Below, piece by piece: positions 51,756-62,877 of a stretch of 64,000 nucleotides of DNA. The notes beneath the pieces are model-generated. The model saw only the letters and a program-made list of their open reading frames with translations, did no database searches and was not told the origin of the DNA. Position 1 is the stretch's first letter; each line of letters starts with the position of its first letter. Position numbers and translations under genes: made by a program. This DNA is from Lineus longissimus (lineage: Eukaryota > Nemertea > Pilidiophora > Heteronemertea > Lineidae): assembly GCF_910592395.1 (NCBI RefSeq), contig NC_088325.1, positions 8,000,109 through 8,064,108 of the forward strand. Direction: 5' to 3'.

Positions 51756-52999
51756 CTATTGTGGACGCTGTGCGCGGGCTTCCCCTTTTTTCTTAGAAAA
51801 GCACATTGATTGAAAATGCCCCACCCTACTGCAATGATGGCATGTTTTATCTTTGGCGGGACAACGATGATCAGAATAGGAGCCAGAATAGTACTTACCG
51901 CATTTTCTGCATTGTACCTCTCCCGATTGTTGCATGCGGCCAGTGACCGATTGTCCCTGCTTATTCGGAGTCCAGTGTTCTTTGGAACCCCATTGATGAG
52001 GTGGTTGTACATTAGAAGGCCATTGTTGTTGCCTCTGAGGCCAATTTGACTGTCCTTGTCTGTCCTGAACTCTATTGGACTGTCTATTGTCACTCCATTC
52101 TCCATTATTTGCACGTCCTTGAATTGGATACATGGCGGCCCCACTCATGTATTCAGCATCCCTTATTTGTGCCACCTCCTGTTGGCCAATGAGGGCTATC
52201 TTGTGTTCCATTTTGGTTTGGAACATTTCCATCTTGGACGTCATTGATGCAATGGCTTGCACCAGGCTTTCCTGTTGAGAATCAGTTGCCGCTTTTGCCA
52301 GAATTTCGGCCTGTTTGGCCCACTCAACGATGACGGCAAGGTCCTTACCATTATAGTCCTTCTCAAGGATCGAGTTGCGTATCGGAGTTCTGAGACCCCG
52401 GATAACAGCTTCCTGCAGCTGGTCCTTGGATCGCTCCAATTGTCGACCCATCCTCGACAGTTCTTGTACGAAGACATCTACGCTTTCTTCGGGGCCCTGC
52501 TTTCTGGACTGGAAGTCATCCAACCTGGCCCATTTGACAGCCCCATGTGGTTGAAAGCGCTTCTTAAACGCTGCGCTCAAGTGGTCCCAGGTGTCCGTGC
52601 TGTCGTCCGGAAGCGCATGGTACCACGCCTTGGCCCCCTCCTGTAGAAAAATTGGAACCATTGCACCGGCTCCAAATTTTCCCACTTACAGACCGTAGCA
52701 TATGTCTGGAAACGTGCCAGCCAGGTCTCTTCATCTTCTTTCGCTTCGCCTTTAAAGGGCTCGAGATGGGGTTTGGAGCCGTGTTTCCCTGCCATCATAG
52801 CTTTGACCTCACTCCGTAGTTGCTGTATTGCACGATTATTGGTTTCTTGTGTTCTTGCCGTTGCCCTTGTTGTTGGTCTGGGTGCTTCACCGGCCTCACC
52901 CTCTTTGTTAATAGCTTGTTCGGTGGCTTGCTGTGCCTTCGCCGCTGCCCTTGTGGTTGTACCAGCAGCTTCCAGCTCTTCGTTGGTTGGTGTTGACAT
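51756..52999 (-). pseudogene. gag: Gypsy-2 Gag, one frameshift
   Basis: The ATG at 52997-52999 lies only about 30 nt from the 5' LTR. An Ala/Thr-rich N-terminus leads into the capsid region (LEPFKGEAKEDEETWLARFQ); a 1-nt slip in an AAAA run near 52680 separates it from GAGAMVPIFLQEGAKAWYH and WDHLSAAFKKRFQP. Zinc knuckles CRKCGKYYSGSYSDHRC and CHHCSRVGHFQSMC follow. It ends at TAG 51756-51758, after which the same frame continues into the protease (CAA TAG GGG), so a suppression-type gag-pol junction is possible. Confidence 0.88.
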
Positions 53000-53028
53000 C
53001 TACTGTACACTCATTCTCCACCAAGTAT

Positions 53029-54137
53029 GACCGGGGGTTTCTCCACCAAGTATGACCAGGGGTTTCTCTGTTTTGCACATCGATTGGAGTTGTGACTTTT
53101 GCTAGAATACCTATCAGATGAAATGAAGAATTCCTGTGATTAATATAACTGTTGTTTTTATTGGTAAACTAGCATTGTGGATAAAGTCGCTACATTAAAT
53201 ACATGTACACACTAGGTTAGTAATTACTCTAACCTCAAGTATTGTCTTATAGTCTACTTCAACTCGCTTACACCGGAACTCAGTAAATGTCAACCATTAT
53301 TAAATTACTATGAATGATGTCTTTAAAATAGATATTCTAAAAGTCTTCTATCCGACTTATGATCGAATGTAAAAAGATACTATATTATTCAAACTACCCA
53401 CAGACTCTTTTAACATAAAGTATTTTAAAACTAACTTACCTATCAGATGAAATGAAGAATTCCTGTGATTAATATGACTGTTGTTTTTATTGGTAAACTA
53501 GCATTGTGGATAAAGTGAGGATTTTAGCCTAAGTTGTGGCTTAAATGCCTCCATTACCCACAATCCCACCAATCCTGACCAATCACAGAACTCGAACATC
53601 TGACAGATGATTAGAGATACCGCCCTTGACTTTGAAGCAAGGGTCCTGAGACAATAGGTTTTTTCCATAAAATTATACCCTTATTTTCTAGGCAAGATTC
53701 AGCCCACTATCGCTCTTGGATACGAACCAAACAAACTCTGAGTTGACATGTTTTAATTCATGCCCTTATATCTCATTTACACTCTCAGCCTAAAACCAAC
53801 AAAACTACAGTGATACAATAGCTTGATAATTTAAGTAAAAGGCAATCACTGAAACAATACTGTGTTCACTGAGACTTTCCGTACTTGTTGATTTATACTC
53901 TTGCTAAACTAATATATCAAACTAACTCCTTTCATCAGACTTGCCTTGGTTCTGCCATGTTTCTGTTTATGAATTCTTGTTCTAACTTCTACACTGAATT
54001 ATAAGTATTTGACTGAACCTAAAGTGACTACTATGTTACATACACTTTTGATATATTTATCAAATTTATCTTAAAACTCTTCCTGTCAATGGCACGGTAT
54101 TTGAAACTGAATACAAACTAATGACCTTGGTCATATC
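53029..54137 (-). repeat. Gypsy-2 5' LTR (about 1109 bp)
   Basis: Fuller copy of the LTR, with the 44-bp stretch missing from the left copy and the same internal ~330-bp partial duplication. Its inner edge carries a tandem CCACCAAGTATGACC-GGGGTTTCT pair. A candidate primer site (TGGTGGAGAATGAGTG on the minus strand, ~53008-53023) starts a few bases inside. Confidence 0.9.
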
Positions 54138-56044
54138 TGAATGGTTGAGAGCAGATAGACTGGTTTTTTATCCATCCACCTCATGGCAACTTGGGGACCA
54201 TTGGTTCTCCAGACATAGTTGCCACGGTCCAGCTGTTTCGCCTCATTCTTTGTGACAACGATTTCTCTTGGGAAGTATCGCCTGGGGTGTGGGTATACCC
54301 TGATTGTGCCACAAGTGTAGATATGATTCTGCTGTAGGATAGAAGCAAGTATGGGGCTGGTGTACAAATTGTCTGTATACAGATGATAGCCTTGATCACC
54401 TAAACCAAACATCAGGTCAAGGACAACCCTTGTGGTTTGATTTGTCTCTGGTACGCCATCCGCCCCTGCCCCAGTGTAAACCTGAAGTCGCCAACCATAT
54501 CCAGTCCTAGCCTCATTCAAGCACCATACCTTGATTCCCCATTTTGTTGGTTTGGCAGACATGTATTGTTTGATGTTCAGTCTCCTCTTGTAAGGAATCA
54601 TCGCCTCATCAATTGCCGTCTCCTGATCCATCACATATTCTTCAGCGAAATGGGGGGTGACCAAATCCAATAATGGTCTCACCTTTCTCAGTTTATCATC
54701 TGGGTCAGCTACAGTCTCATCAGCAACATGGAGATAGCGTTTGATCTGAAGAAATCTGTCCCTGGCCATAGGATCTGCAATGTTGGTAGCAAGTAACTTA
54801 TGTTCTGTTTGAAAGTACATGTGGTAAATAGGAAGACGAATGATGCCCATCAGCAATGTCATACCAAGGAAAATTTCTAGCTCAGGCATAGATACATCAT
54901 ACCATTTGGACCTATGCTTCTGTGGATTCTGTGCCCTTTGTCTATTGGCATAACCATTAGTTTCATCAAGAATGTGCTGCATGACATCAGGAGTGAAAAA
55001 CAGTTGAAAGTATTGCTTGGCTTTGGCCCCCTTCACTTCATCTTCAGTCATGTATCTTGTAGGCCCAGGGGTCCCAGCATAGTCCCAGATCATGTGTGCC
55101 ATTGGATTATATGCTTGATTCCACCCATTGGCATCTAGGTTTGCCATTTCATCATAATTTGGAGCCACAGGGCCTATTGGTATGACCCTTTGACCCCTTC
55201 CTCTACCTCGCCCACGACCACGTCCACGCCCACGACCACGTCCACGCCCACGACCGACTAGCTGAGGGACAGGGACAACAGGAGGCCCAAACCCTTCACT
55301 ACCACCACTAGAGTCACTGCCAATTGCATCCCCTCCACTATTGATACCGGTATCATTATCACTACTTGCATAGTTTGAATTGGGGCTGGGGGTAGCTTGT
55401 CGACGCTGTCCTCTTCCTCGTCCCCGACCGCGTCCGCGACCACGTTCTCATCCGTGACGGACTGGCTGAGGGACAGGTTCAACAGGAGGCCCAGACCCTT
55501 CACTACCACCACCAGAGTCACTGCCCATTGCATCCCCTCCACTATTGATATCATTATCACTACTTGCATAGCTTGAATTGGGGCTGGGGGTAGCTTGTCG
55601 ACGCTGTCCTCTTCCTCGTCCCCGACCGCGTCCTCGTCCGCGACCACGTTCTCGTCCGCGACGGACTGGCTGAGGGGCAGGGTCAACAGGAGGACCAGAG
55701 TCATAGTCCTTTGAGCAGGGTGCCTCCCCTCCATTATGGACATCATTATCACTACTTGCATAGCTTGAAAGGGAGTTGGGGGTAGCTTGTTCACCACTAG
55801 CACCAGGTTGGGGATCATCCAAGAAATCCAAATCACTATTGTGACACCCTGTATCATGCCCCGGTATACCCAGAGACTGTGTAGTGTATGCAGCAATACC
55901 GCCTGCACTTTCGTTTTCATTACATGCATCGTCAGAATCATCACTGCTAAATTCATCCCCCTCTGGCTCGTCTAAGTCCCAGGTATCAGCATCCATCTGT
56001 GCGAGATCCTCTCCTAAAGACATGTGTGCCCTTCCAGAAGCCAT
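54138..56044 (-). pseudogene. piggyBac transposase, N-terminal half
   Basis: The ATG at 56042-56044 starts MASGRAHMSLGEDLAQMD. A long acidic, disordered region and RG-rich tandem repeats (to ~55190) precede the DDE domain: the first Asp in TAIDEAMIPYK (~54605) and the second in YTDNLYTSPI (~54375). A TGA at 55448-55450 interrupts the RG-rich part (RHG-stop-ERG, where the neighbouring repeat has Arg, so CGA to TGA). The same frame is then open to the Gypsy-2 insertion at 54142, after LLST. The third Asp is in the half at 42511-43142. Confidence 0.92.
55264..55790 (-). repeat. About 205-bp coding minisatellite in the piggyBac N-terminus
   Basis: Two full copies (55264-55470 and 55471-55674) and a partial third (55675-55790). 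Each encodes an acidic Ser/Asp/Gly block (SSYASSDNDINSGG), a Pro/Val/Gln block (PPVEPVPQPV) and an RG run (RGRGRGRG). RG-rich runs often bind nucleic acid; a role here is inference. Confidence 0.85.
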
Positions 56045-56103
56045 ACTGACCTTTGAACATCGATAAAAAATCGAAATATTAGTCCAAATATGAAAAATGA
56101 CCC

Positions 56104-56806
56104 ATATAATTTAATAATAATTTATTTATTTATATAGCGCCATTTTAAAATAATTGTCAGTGGCGTTGTACAGTGACGTGCATTTACACAATAAAACATA
56201 CTTATTAAAACATATTTGCATACAGGAAATTAAGTTAAAACATACGCCTCACTAAAAAGGTGGGTCTTGAGGGCAGATTTAAAAGATTTAAAACATTGAA
56301 TGTTACGGATAAAAGTTGGAAGGGCATTCCAGAGACGTGGGGCACAGATCCCGAAAGCTCTATCTCCCGCTGTCTTTTTCTTTGCAAATTGCCAAGCTGG
56401 GGTTGGGGCAGCAGATGCCCTTGTGTGTATCTGGTGACCCTGGCCTTGGAGCGAAAGATAGTCGGGGCCTGTGCCGTGCACGGCTCTGAAAGCAAAAATT
56501 AGCACCTTAAAATGAATTCTTTGTGCAACTGGCAACCAGTGAAGATGTTTGAGAACCGGAGTAATGTGATCATACTTTTTAGTGTTGGGAATATAGCCTT
56601 GCTGCCTGATTTTGCAGTTTCTGCAACCGACTGATTTCGTATGAAGGTAGACCATAAAATAAAGAGTTGCAGAAGTCTAGACGTGATGTTATAAATGCAT
56701 GGACAAGACTAGTGAGAAGTTAAACTGGAAGATACTTTTTAACTGATGCAATGTTGCGGAGGTGGTAAAAGCCAGCTGAGACTACCTTTAAAATATGGTT
56801 ATGAAA
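56104..56806 (-). mobile_element. CR1-like LINE fragment, 3' end of ORF2 and 3' UTR
   Basis: The minus-strand frame 56655-56230 matches the C-terminus of CR1-type ORF2: HITPVLKHLHWLPVAQRI, FRAVHGTGPDYLS and PRLWNALPTFIRNI ... LKTHLF. The 3' UTR follows with TATATAAATAAATAAATTATT as tail (about 56108-56130). It is 5'-truncated near 56806, where satellite resumes at GAAATTTGGTTGATGG. About 110 bp of monomer and the piggyBac right end are missing at this junction. No TSD found. Confidence 0.8.
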
Positions 56807-57287
56807 TGAAATTTGGTTGATGGAAATATAGCGTCAAAGGCTTTAAGATGCCTTCGCAGTTTATAAATCCAAGCGATCTGCTGGTTTCACCAGTCCGGTT
56901 GATCTCCTAATGTCGCTATTGGTCACCTGTAGCTGATTACAGGTAGGCATCAGTCACTTGAGGCTGATTCATACCGTTGGGCATGATTGTCTCTTAGACT
57001 TCTACGGTTTCTGCGTAGGTCTTACATTATTGTTATCTGTTTTAAAATTATATCCCCAGATCTTATTTATAATAACATCCATAAACCCTCTCCATTTGAA
57101 CCATTCGGTTGCTTTTAGTCCCAGTGATTCAAAAGGTATCACTGTTTTGTCTGGTCCTAGTAAATCTGAAATATAATTTATCCCTACTTCCTTCCAATGT
57201 TTATAAAAGGTCATTCTTTGATTAATTTTGATTAATTTATTGTACCATAAATCCTTCCAATGTTTATAGAAGATCATTCTTTGATTT
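56807..57287. repeat. Satellite array block 5, first monomer after the piggyBac/CR1 insert
   Basis: The 3' part of a core, then a LINE-A segment (57025-57277). Unlike blocks 1-4, only one full 66-bp sub-repeat is kept; it is followed by ATAAATCCTTCC and the LINE-B 5' UTR junction at 57288. Confidence 0.9.
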
Positions 57288-58178
57288 AATGTCAGGTCAG
57301 GTTAGCTACCTGCCACTGGTAACCTGTGAGCCAGTGCCACCTGTCTCAGGTGGGTGACTTGTCACCCAGGGCGGATGAGCTCATCTAGAGCCAACGGCCA
57401 TCTAGTTCTCCACTAGCATAGCCTCGTGGAAACTAGACACCCAGGCGACCTGACACACAAGTGACTAGTCACCTTGGGCAGTGGAGAAAGTTCTCCGGGG
57501 GAGACTGGCCTCCTTAGCCTTGGCCGGCAACTAGTCTAGGAGATGGAAAACTCTGTTTTAATTTTAAACTCTGTTTTAATTTTGATTAATTTATTGTACC
57601 ATAAATTTCCTTCCAATGTTTATAGAAGATCATTCTTTGATTTAATGTCAGGTCAGGTTAGCTACCTGCCACTGGTAACCTGTAAGCCAGTGCCACCTGT
57701 CACAGGTGGGTGACTAGTCACCCAGGGCGGATGAGCTCATCTAGAGCCAACGGTCATCTAGTTCTCCACTAGCATAGCCTCGTGGAAACTAGACACCGAG
57801 GCGACCTGACACACAAGTGACTAGTCACCTTGGGCAGTGGAGAAAGTTCTCCGGGGGAGACTGGCCTCCTTAGCCTTGGCCGGCAACTAGTCTAGGAGAT
57901 GGAAAACTCTGTTTTAATTTTAGGTTAGCTACCTGCCACTGGTAACCTGTAAGCCAGTGCCACCTGTCTCAGTCGGTTGACTAGTCACCCAGGGCGGATA
58001 AGCTCATCTAGAGCCAACGGCCATCTAGTTCTCCACTAGCATAGCCTCGTGGAAACTAGACACCGAGGCGACCTGACACACAAGTGACTAGTCACCTTGG
58101 GCAGTGGAGAAAGTTCTCCGGGGGAGACTGGCCTCCTTAGCCTTGGCCGGCAACTAGTCTAGGAGATGGAAAACTCTG
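57288..58178. repeat. Three LINE-B 5' UTR copies in the satellite
   Basis: Copies at 57288-57555, 57643-57911 and 57922-58178. The first two begin TAATGTCAGGTCAGG, joined to CATTCTTTGATT exactly as at 32568. The third starts at AGGTTAGCTACC and follows its neighbour through a TTTTAATTTT spacer. All end at GGAAAACTCTG, corresponding to LINE-B position ~32836. Confidence 0.92.
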
Positions 58179-59244
58179 TTTTAATTTTAAACTCATTTTA
58201 ATTTTGATTAATTTATTGTACCATAAATTTCCTTCCAATGTTTATAAAAGATCATTCTTTGATTAATGTTGATTAATTTATTGTACCATAAATATGTTTT
58301 TCCTGAGCCACGTGCTTGTGGGCGCCGCCTCCTTTGCCTTAGTGAGCCAATCATATAACATCTTATATTGTAGCATGTGATGTATGTTTTACCAGACTAT
58401 TATGTGGAAGTATTGTCCTTTGCTGGATTGGGGGTACGGTTCACTTGAATAAGACAGATGTAAACAATGCAAGTTTGATAAAAGAAGCAATTACACTGTT
58501 AACCCGTTGACATGAAGGTGGCAGCACCACACTGTAGTGACTCTTAAAGGGGCAATAGGGATTACACTATGTTATTTCTTAACTTGGAACTGAACGTTCG
58601 TGCACTTTGATGTGGCTTGAAACTGGTTGAAAAGAAAAGTCTGACTTATCTTAGACATCTGAACATGATACATGAAAGTCCATACTTTTAGTTTAAACCA
58701 GAAATACTAAATTTAGGACAAAACCTGGACATGCGTCATAGAGGTTACAAAACGCTGCGCAACCTGAAATTTGGTTGATGGAAATATAGCGTCAAAGGCT
58801 TTAAGATGCCTTCGCAGTTTATAAATCCAAGCGATCTACTGGTTTCACCAGTCTGGTTGATCTCCTAATGTCGCTATTGGTCACCTGTAGCTGATTACAG
58901 GTAGGCATCAGTCACTTGAGGCTGATTTATACCGTTGGGCATGATTGTCTCTTAGACTTCTACGGTATCTGCGTAGATCTTACATTATTGTTATCAGTGT
59001 TAAAATTATAACCCCAAATCTTATTTATAATAACATCCATAAACCCTCTCCATTTGAACCATTCGGTTGCTTTTAGTCCCAGTGATTCAAAAGGTATCAC
59101 TGTTTTGTCTGGTCTTAGTAAATCTAAAATATAATTTATCCCTACTTCCTTCCAATGTTTATAAAAGATCATTCTTTGATTAATTTTGATTAATTTATTG
59201 TACCATAAATCCTTCCAATGTTTATAGAAGATCATTCTTTGATT
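58179..59244. repeat. Satellite core and LINE-A segment
   Basis: Core with anchor at 58342 and a LINE-A segment at 58983-59235, lacking the CATCTCCCTTTCTAAATTG stretch present in blocks 1-4 (TTACACTATGTTATTTC instead). That deletion is shared by all later units. Confidence 0.9.
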
Positions 59245-60047
59245 TAATGTCAGGTCAGGTTAGCTACCTGCCACTGGTAACCTGTAAGCCAGTGCCACCT
59301 GTCTCAGGTGGGTGACTTGTCACCCAGGACGGATGAGCTCATCTAGAGCCAACGGCCATCTAGTTCTCCACTAGCATAGCCTCGTGGAAACTAGACACCC
59401 AGGCGACCTGACACACAAGTTACTAGTCACCTTGGGCAGTGGAGAAAGTTCTCCGGGGGAGACTGGCCTCCTTAGCCTTGGCCGGCAACTAGTCTAGGAG
59501 ATGGAAAACTCTGTTTTAATTTCAGGTTAGCTACCTGCCACTGGTAACCTGTAAGCCAGTGCCACCTGTCACAGGTGGGTGACTAGTCACCCAGGGCGGA
59601 TGAGCTTATCTAGAGCCAACGGCCATCTAGTTCTCCACTAGCATAGCCTCGTGGAAACTAGACACAGAGGCGACCTGACACACAAGTTACTAGTCACCTT
59701 GGGCAGTGGAGAAAGTTCTCCGAGGAGACTGGCCTCCTTAGCCTTGGCCGGCAACTAGTCTAGGAGATGGAAAACTCTGTTTTAATTTCAGGTTAGCTAC
59801 CTGCCACTGGTAAGCCAGTAAGCCAGTGCCACCTGTCTCAGGTGGTTGACTAGTCACCCAGGGCGGATAAGCTCATCTAGAGCCAACGGCCATCTAGTTC
59901 TCCACTAGCATAGCCTCGTGGAAACTAGACACTGAGGCGACCTGACACACAAGTGACCAGTCACCTTGGGCAGTGGAGAAAGTTCTCTGGGGGAGACTGA
60001 CCTCCTTAGCCTTGGCCGGCAACTAGTCTAGGAGATGGAAAACTCTG
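59245..60047. repeat. Three LINE-B 5' UTR copies in tandem
   Basis: Copies at 59245-59513, 59524-59779 and 59790-60047. Diagnostic variants such as GACACAGAGG, CCGAGGAGACTGG and CTCTGGGGGAGACTGACC recur exactly 2830 bp to the right. Confidence 0.92.
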
Positions 60048-61114
60048 TTTTAATTTTAAACTCTATTTTAATTTTGATTAATTTATTGTACCATAAATTT
60101 CCTTCCAATGTTTATAAAAGATCATTCTTTGATTAATTTTGATTAATTTATTGTACCATAAATATGTTTTTCCTGAGCCACGTGCTTGCAGGCGCCGCCT
60201 CCTTTGCCTTAGTGAGCCAATCATATAACATCTTATATTGTAGCATGTGATGTATGTTTTACCAGACTATTATGTGGAAGTGTTGTCCTTTGCTGGATTT
60301 GGGGTACGGTTCACTTGAATAAGACAGATGTAAACAATGCAAGTTTGATAAACGAAGCAATTACACTGTTAACCCGTTGACATGAAGGTGGCAGCACCAC
60401 ACTGTAGTGACTCTTAAAGGGGCAATAGGGATTACACTATGTTATTTCTTAACTTGGAACTGAACGTTCGTGCACTTTGATGTGGCTTGAAACAGGTTGA
60501 AAAGAAAAGTCTGACTTATCTTAGACATCTGAACATGATACATGAAAGTCCATACTTTTAGTTTAAACCAGAAATACTAAATTTAGGACATAACCTGGAC
60601 ATGCGTCATAGAGGTTACATAACGCTGCGCAACCTGAAATTTGGTTGATGGAAATATAGCGTCAAAGGCTTTAAGATGCCTTCGCAGTTCATAAATCCAA
60701 GCGATCTACTGGTTTCACCAGTCCGGTTGATCTCCTAATGTCGCTATTGGTCACCTGTAGCTGATTACAGGTAGGCATCAGTCACTTGAGGCTGATTTAT
60801 ACCGTTGGGCATGATTGTCTCTTAGACTTCTACGGTTTCTGCGTATATCTTACATTATTCTTATCAGTGTTAAAATTATAACCCCAAATCTTATTTATAA
60901 TAACATCCATAAACCCTCTCCATTTGAACCATTCGGTTGCTTTTAGTCCCAGTGATTCAAAAGGTATCACTGTTTTGTCTGGTCTTAGTAAAGCTGAAAT
61001 ATAATTTATCCCTACTTCCTTCCAATGTTTATAAAAGATCATTCTTTGATTAATTTTGATTAATTTATTGTACCATAAATCCTTCCAATGTTTATAGAAG
61101 ATCATTCTTTGATT
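60048..61114. repeat. Satellite core and LINE-A segment
   Basis: Core anchor at 60212, LINE-A segment 60853-61105. It carries private variants (AAACGAAGCAATT, GCGTATATCTTACATTATTC, AAAGCTGAAAT) also found at 63180-63830. Confidence 0.9.
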
Positions 61115-62255
61115 TAATGTCAGGTCAGGTTAGCTACCTGCCACTGGTAACCTGTAAGCCAGTGCCACCTGTCTCAGGTGGGTGACTTGTCACCCAGGGC
61201 GGATGAGCTCATCTAGAGCCAACGGCCATCTAGTTCTCCACTGGCATAGCCTCGTGGAAACTAGACACCCAGGCGACCTGACACACAAGCGACTAGTCAC
61301 CTTGGGCAGTGGAGAAAGTTCTCCGGGGGAGACTGGCCTCCTTAGCCTTGGCCGGCAACTAGTCTAGGAGATGGAAAACTCTGTTTTAATTTTAAACTCT
61401 GTTTTAATTTTGATTAATTTATTGTACCATAAATTTCCTTGCAATGTTTATAGAAGATCATTCTTTGATTTAATGTCAGGTCAGGTTAGCTACCTGCCAC
61501 TGGTAACCTGTAAGCCAGTGCCACCTGTCACAGGTGGGTGACTAGTCACCCAGGGCGGATGAGCTCATCTAGAGCCAACGGCCATCTAGTTCTCCACTAG
61601 CATAGCCTCGTGGAAACTAGACACCGAGGCGACCTGACACACAAGTGACTAGTCACCTTGGGCAGTGGAGAAAGTTCTCCGAGGAGACTGGCCTCCTTAG
61701 CCTTGGCCGGCAACTAGTCTAGGAGATGGAAAACTCTGTTTTAATTTTAGGTTAGCTACCTGCCACTGGTAACCTGTAAGCCAGTGCCACCTGTCTCAGG
61801 TGGTTGACTAGTCACCCAGGGCGGATGAGCTCATCTAGAGCCAATGGCCATCTAGTTCTCCACTAGCATAGCCTCGTGGAAACTAGACACCGAGGCGACC
61901 TGACACACAAGTGACTAGTCACCTTGGGCAGTGGAGAAAGTTTTCCGGGGGAGACTGGCCTCCTTAGCCTTGGCCGGCAACTAGTCTAGGAGATGGAAAA
62001 CTCTGTTTTAATTTTAGGTTAGCTACCTGCCACTGGTAACCTGTCTCAGGTGGTTGACTAGTCACCCAGGGCGGATAAGCTCATCTAGAGCGAACGGCCA
62101 TCTAGTTCTCCACTAGCATAGCCTCTTGGAAACTAGACACCGAGGCGACCTGACACACAAGTGACTAGTCACCTTGGGCAGTGGAGAAAGTTCTCCGGGG
62201 GAGACTGGCCTCCTCAGCCTTGGCCGGCAACTAGTCTAGGAGATGGAAAACTCTG
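61115..62255. repeat. Four LINE-B 5' UTR copies
   Basis: Copies at 61115-61383, 61471-61738, 61749-62005 and 62016-62255. The last lacks GTAAGCCAGTGCCACCTGT. The first two are separated by a short 66-bp-type LINE-A remnant (61384-61470). Confidence 0.92.
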
Positions 62256-62877
62256 TTTTAATTTTAAACTCTGTTTTAATTTTGATTAATTTATTGTACC
62301 ATAAATCCTTCCAATGTTTATAGAAGATCATTCTTTGATTTAATTGTCAGGTCAGGTTAGCTACCTGCCACTGGTAACCTGTAAGCCAGTGCCACCTGTC
62401 TCAGGTGGGTGACTAGTCACCCAGGGCGGATGAGCTTATCTAGAGCCAACGGCCATCTAGTTCTCCACTAGCATAGCCTCGTGGAAACTAGACACAGAGG
62501 CGACCTGACACACAAGTTACTAGTCACCTTGGGCAGTGGAGAAAGTTCTCCGAGGAGACTGGCCTCCTTAGCCTTGGCCGGCAACTAGTCTAGGAGATGG
62601 AAAACTCTGTTTTAATTTCAGGTTAGCTACCTGCCACTGGTAAGCCAGTAAGCCAGTGCCACCTGTCTCAGGTGGTTGACTAGTCACCCAGGGCGGATAA
62701 GCTCATCTAGAGCCAACGGCCATCTAGTTCTCCACTAGCATAGCCTCGTGGAAACTAGACACTGAGGCGACCTGACACACAAGTGACCAGTCACCTTGGG
62801 CAGTGGAGAAAGTTCTCTGGGGGAGACTGACCTCCTTAGCCTTGGCCGGCAACTAGTCTAGGAGATGGAAAACTCTG
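62256..62877. repeat. LINE-A remnant plus two LINE-B 5' UTR copies
   Basis: 62256-62340 is a sub-repeat remnant. Copies follow at 62341-62609 (starting TAATTGTCAGG, one extra T) and 62620-62877. Confidence 0.9.

Larger units (their letters stand above)
43143..54137 (-). mobile_element. Gypsy-2: Ty3/Gypsy retrotransposon with F-type envelope, heavily broken
   Basis: About 11.0 kb with ~1.07-1.11-kb LTRs. It is inserted in the piggyBac transposase between the codons for LLST and HPPHLG. Flanks TGTAT (43138-43142) and TGAAT (54138-54142) are an imperfect 5-bp TSD; the exact LTR ends are uncertain by a few bases because TGACC...GGTCA also lies just inside. Order: gag, protease, RT, RNase H, integrase with chromodomain-like tail, envelope. 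It carries at least five in-frame stops and five frameshifts although the LTRs differ by under 1%. Confidence 0.92.
41858..56103 (-). mobile_element. piggyBac transposon, split by Gypsy-2 and missing its right end
   Basis: The left end CCCTTTGCAACC follows TTAA at 41854-41857 in a satellite monomer. The transposase lies on the minus strand in two halves (54138-56044 and 42511-43142) separated by Gypsy-2. The expected right end with TTAA is absent: beyond about 56103 there is a CR1 fragment and then satellite, so that end was lost or replaced. Net recognisable length is about 3.2 kb. The transposase is dead (stop, frameshift, insertion). Confidence 0.88.

Noticed and set aside
55258..55956. 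232-codon frame opposite in phase to the piggyBac N-terminus
   Set aside because: It is the alternate frame of the 205-bp coding minisatellite (low-complexity V/L/P repeats), not a gene.
61182..61367. 61-codon plus-strand frame in a 5' UTR copy
   Set aside because: Repeated sequence of a non-coding 5' UTR; frame not kept in sister copies.
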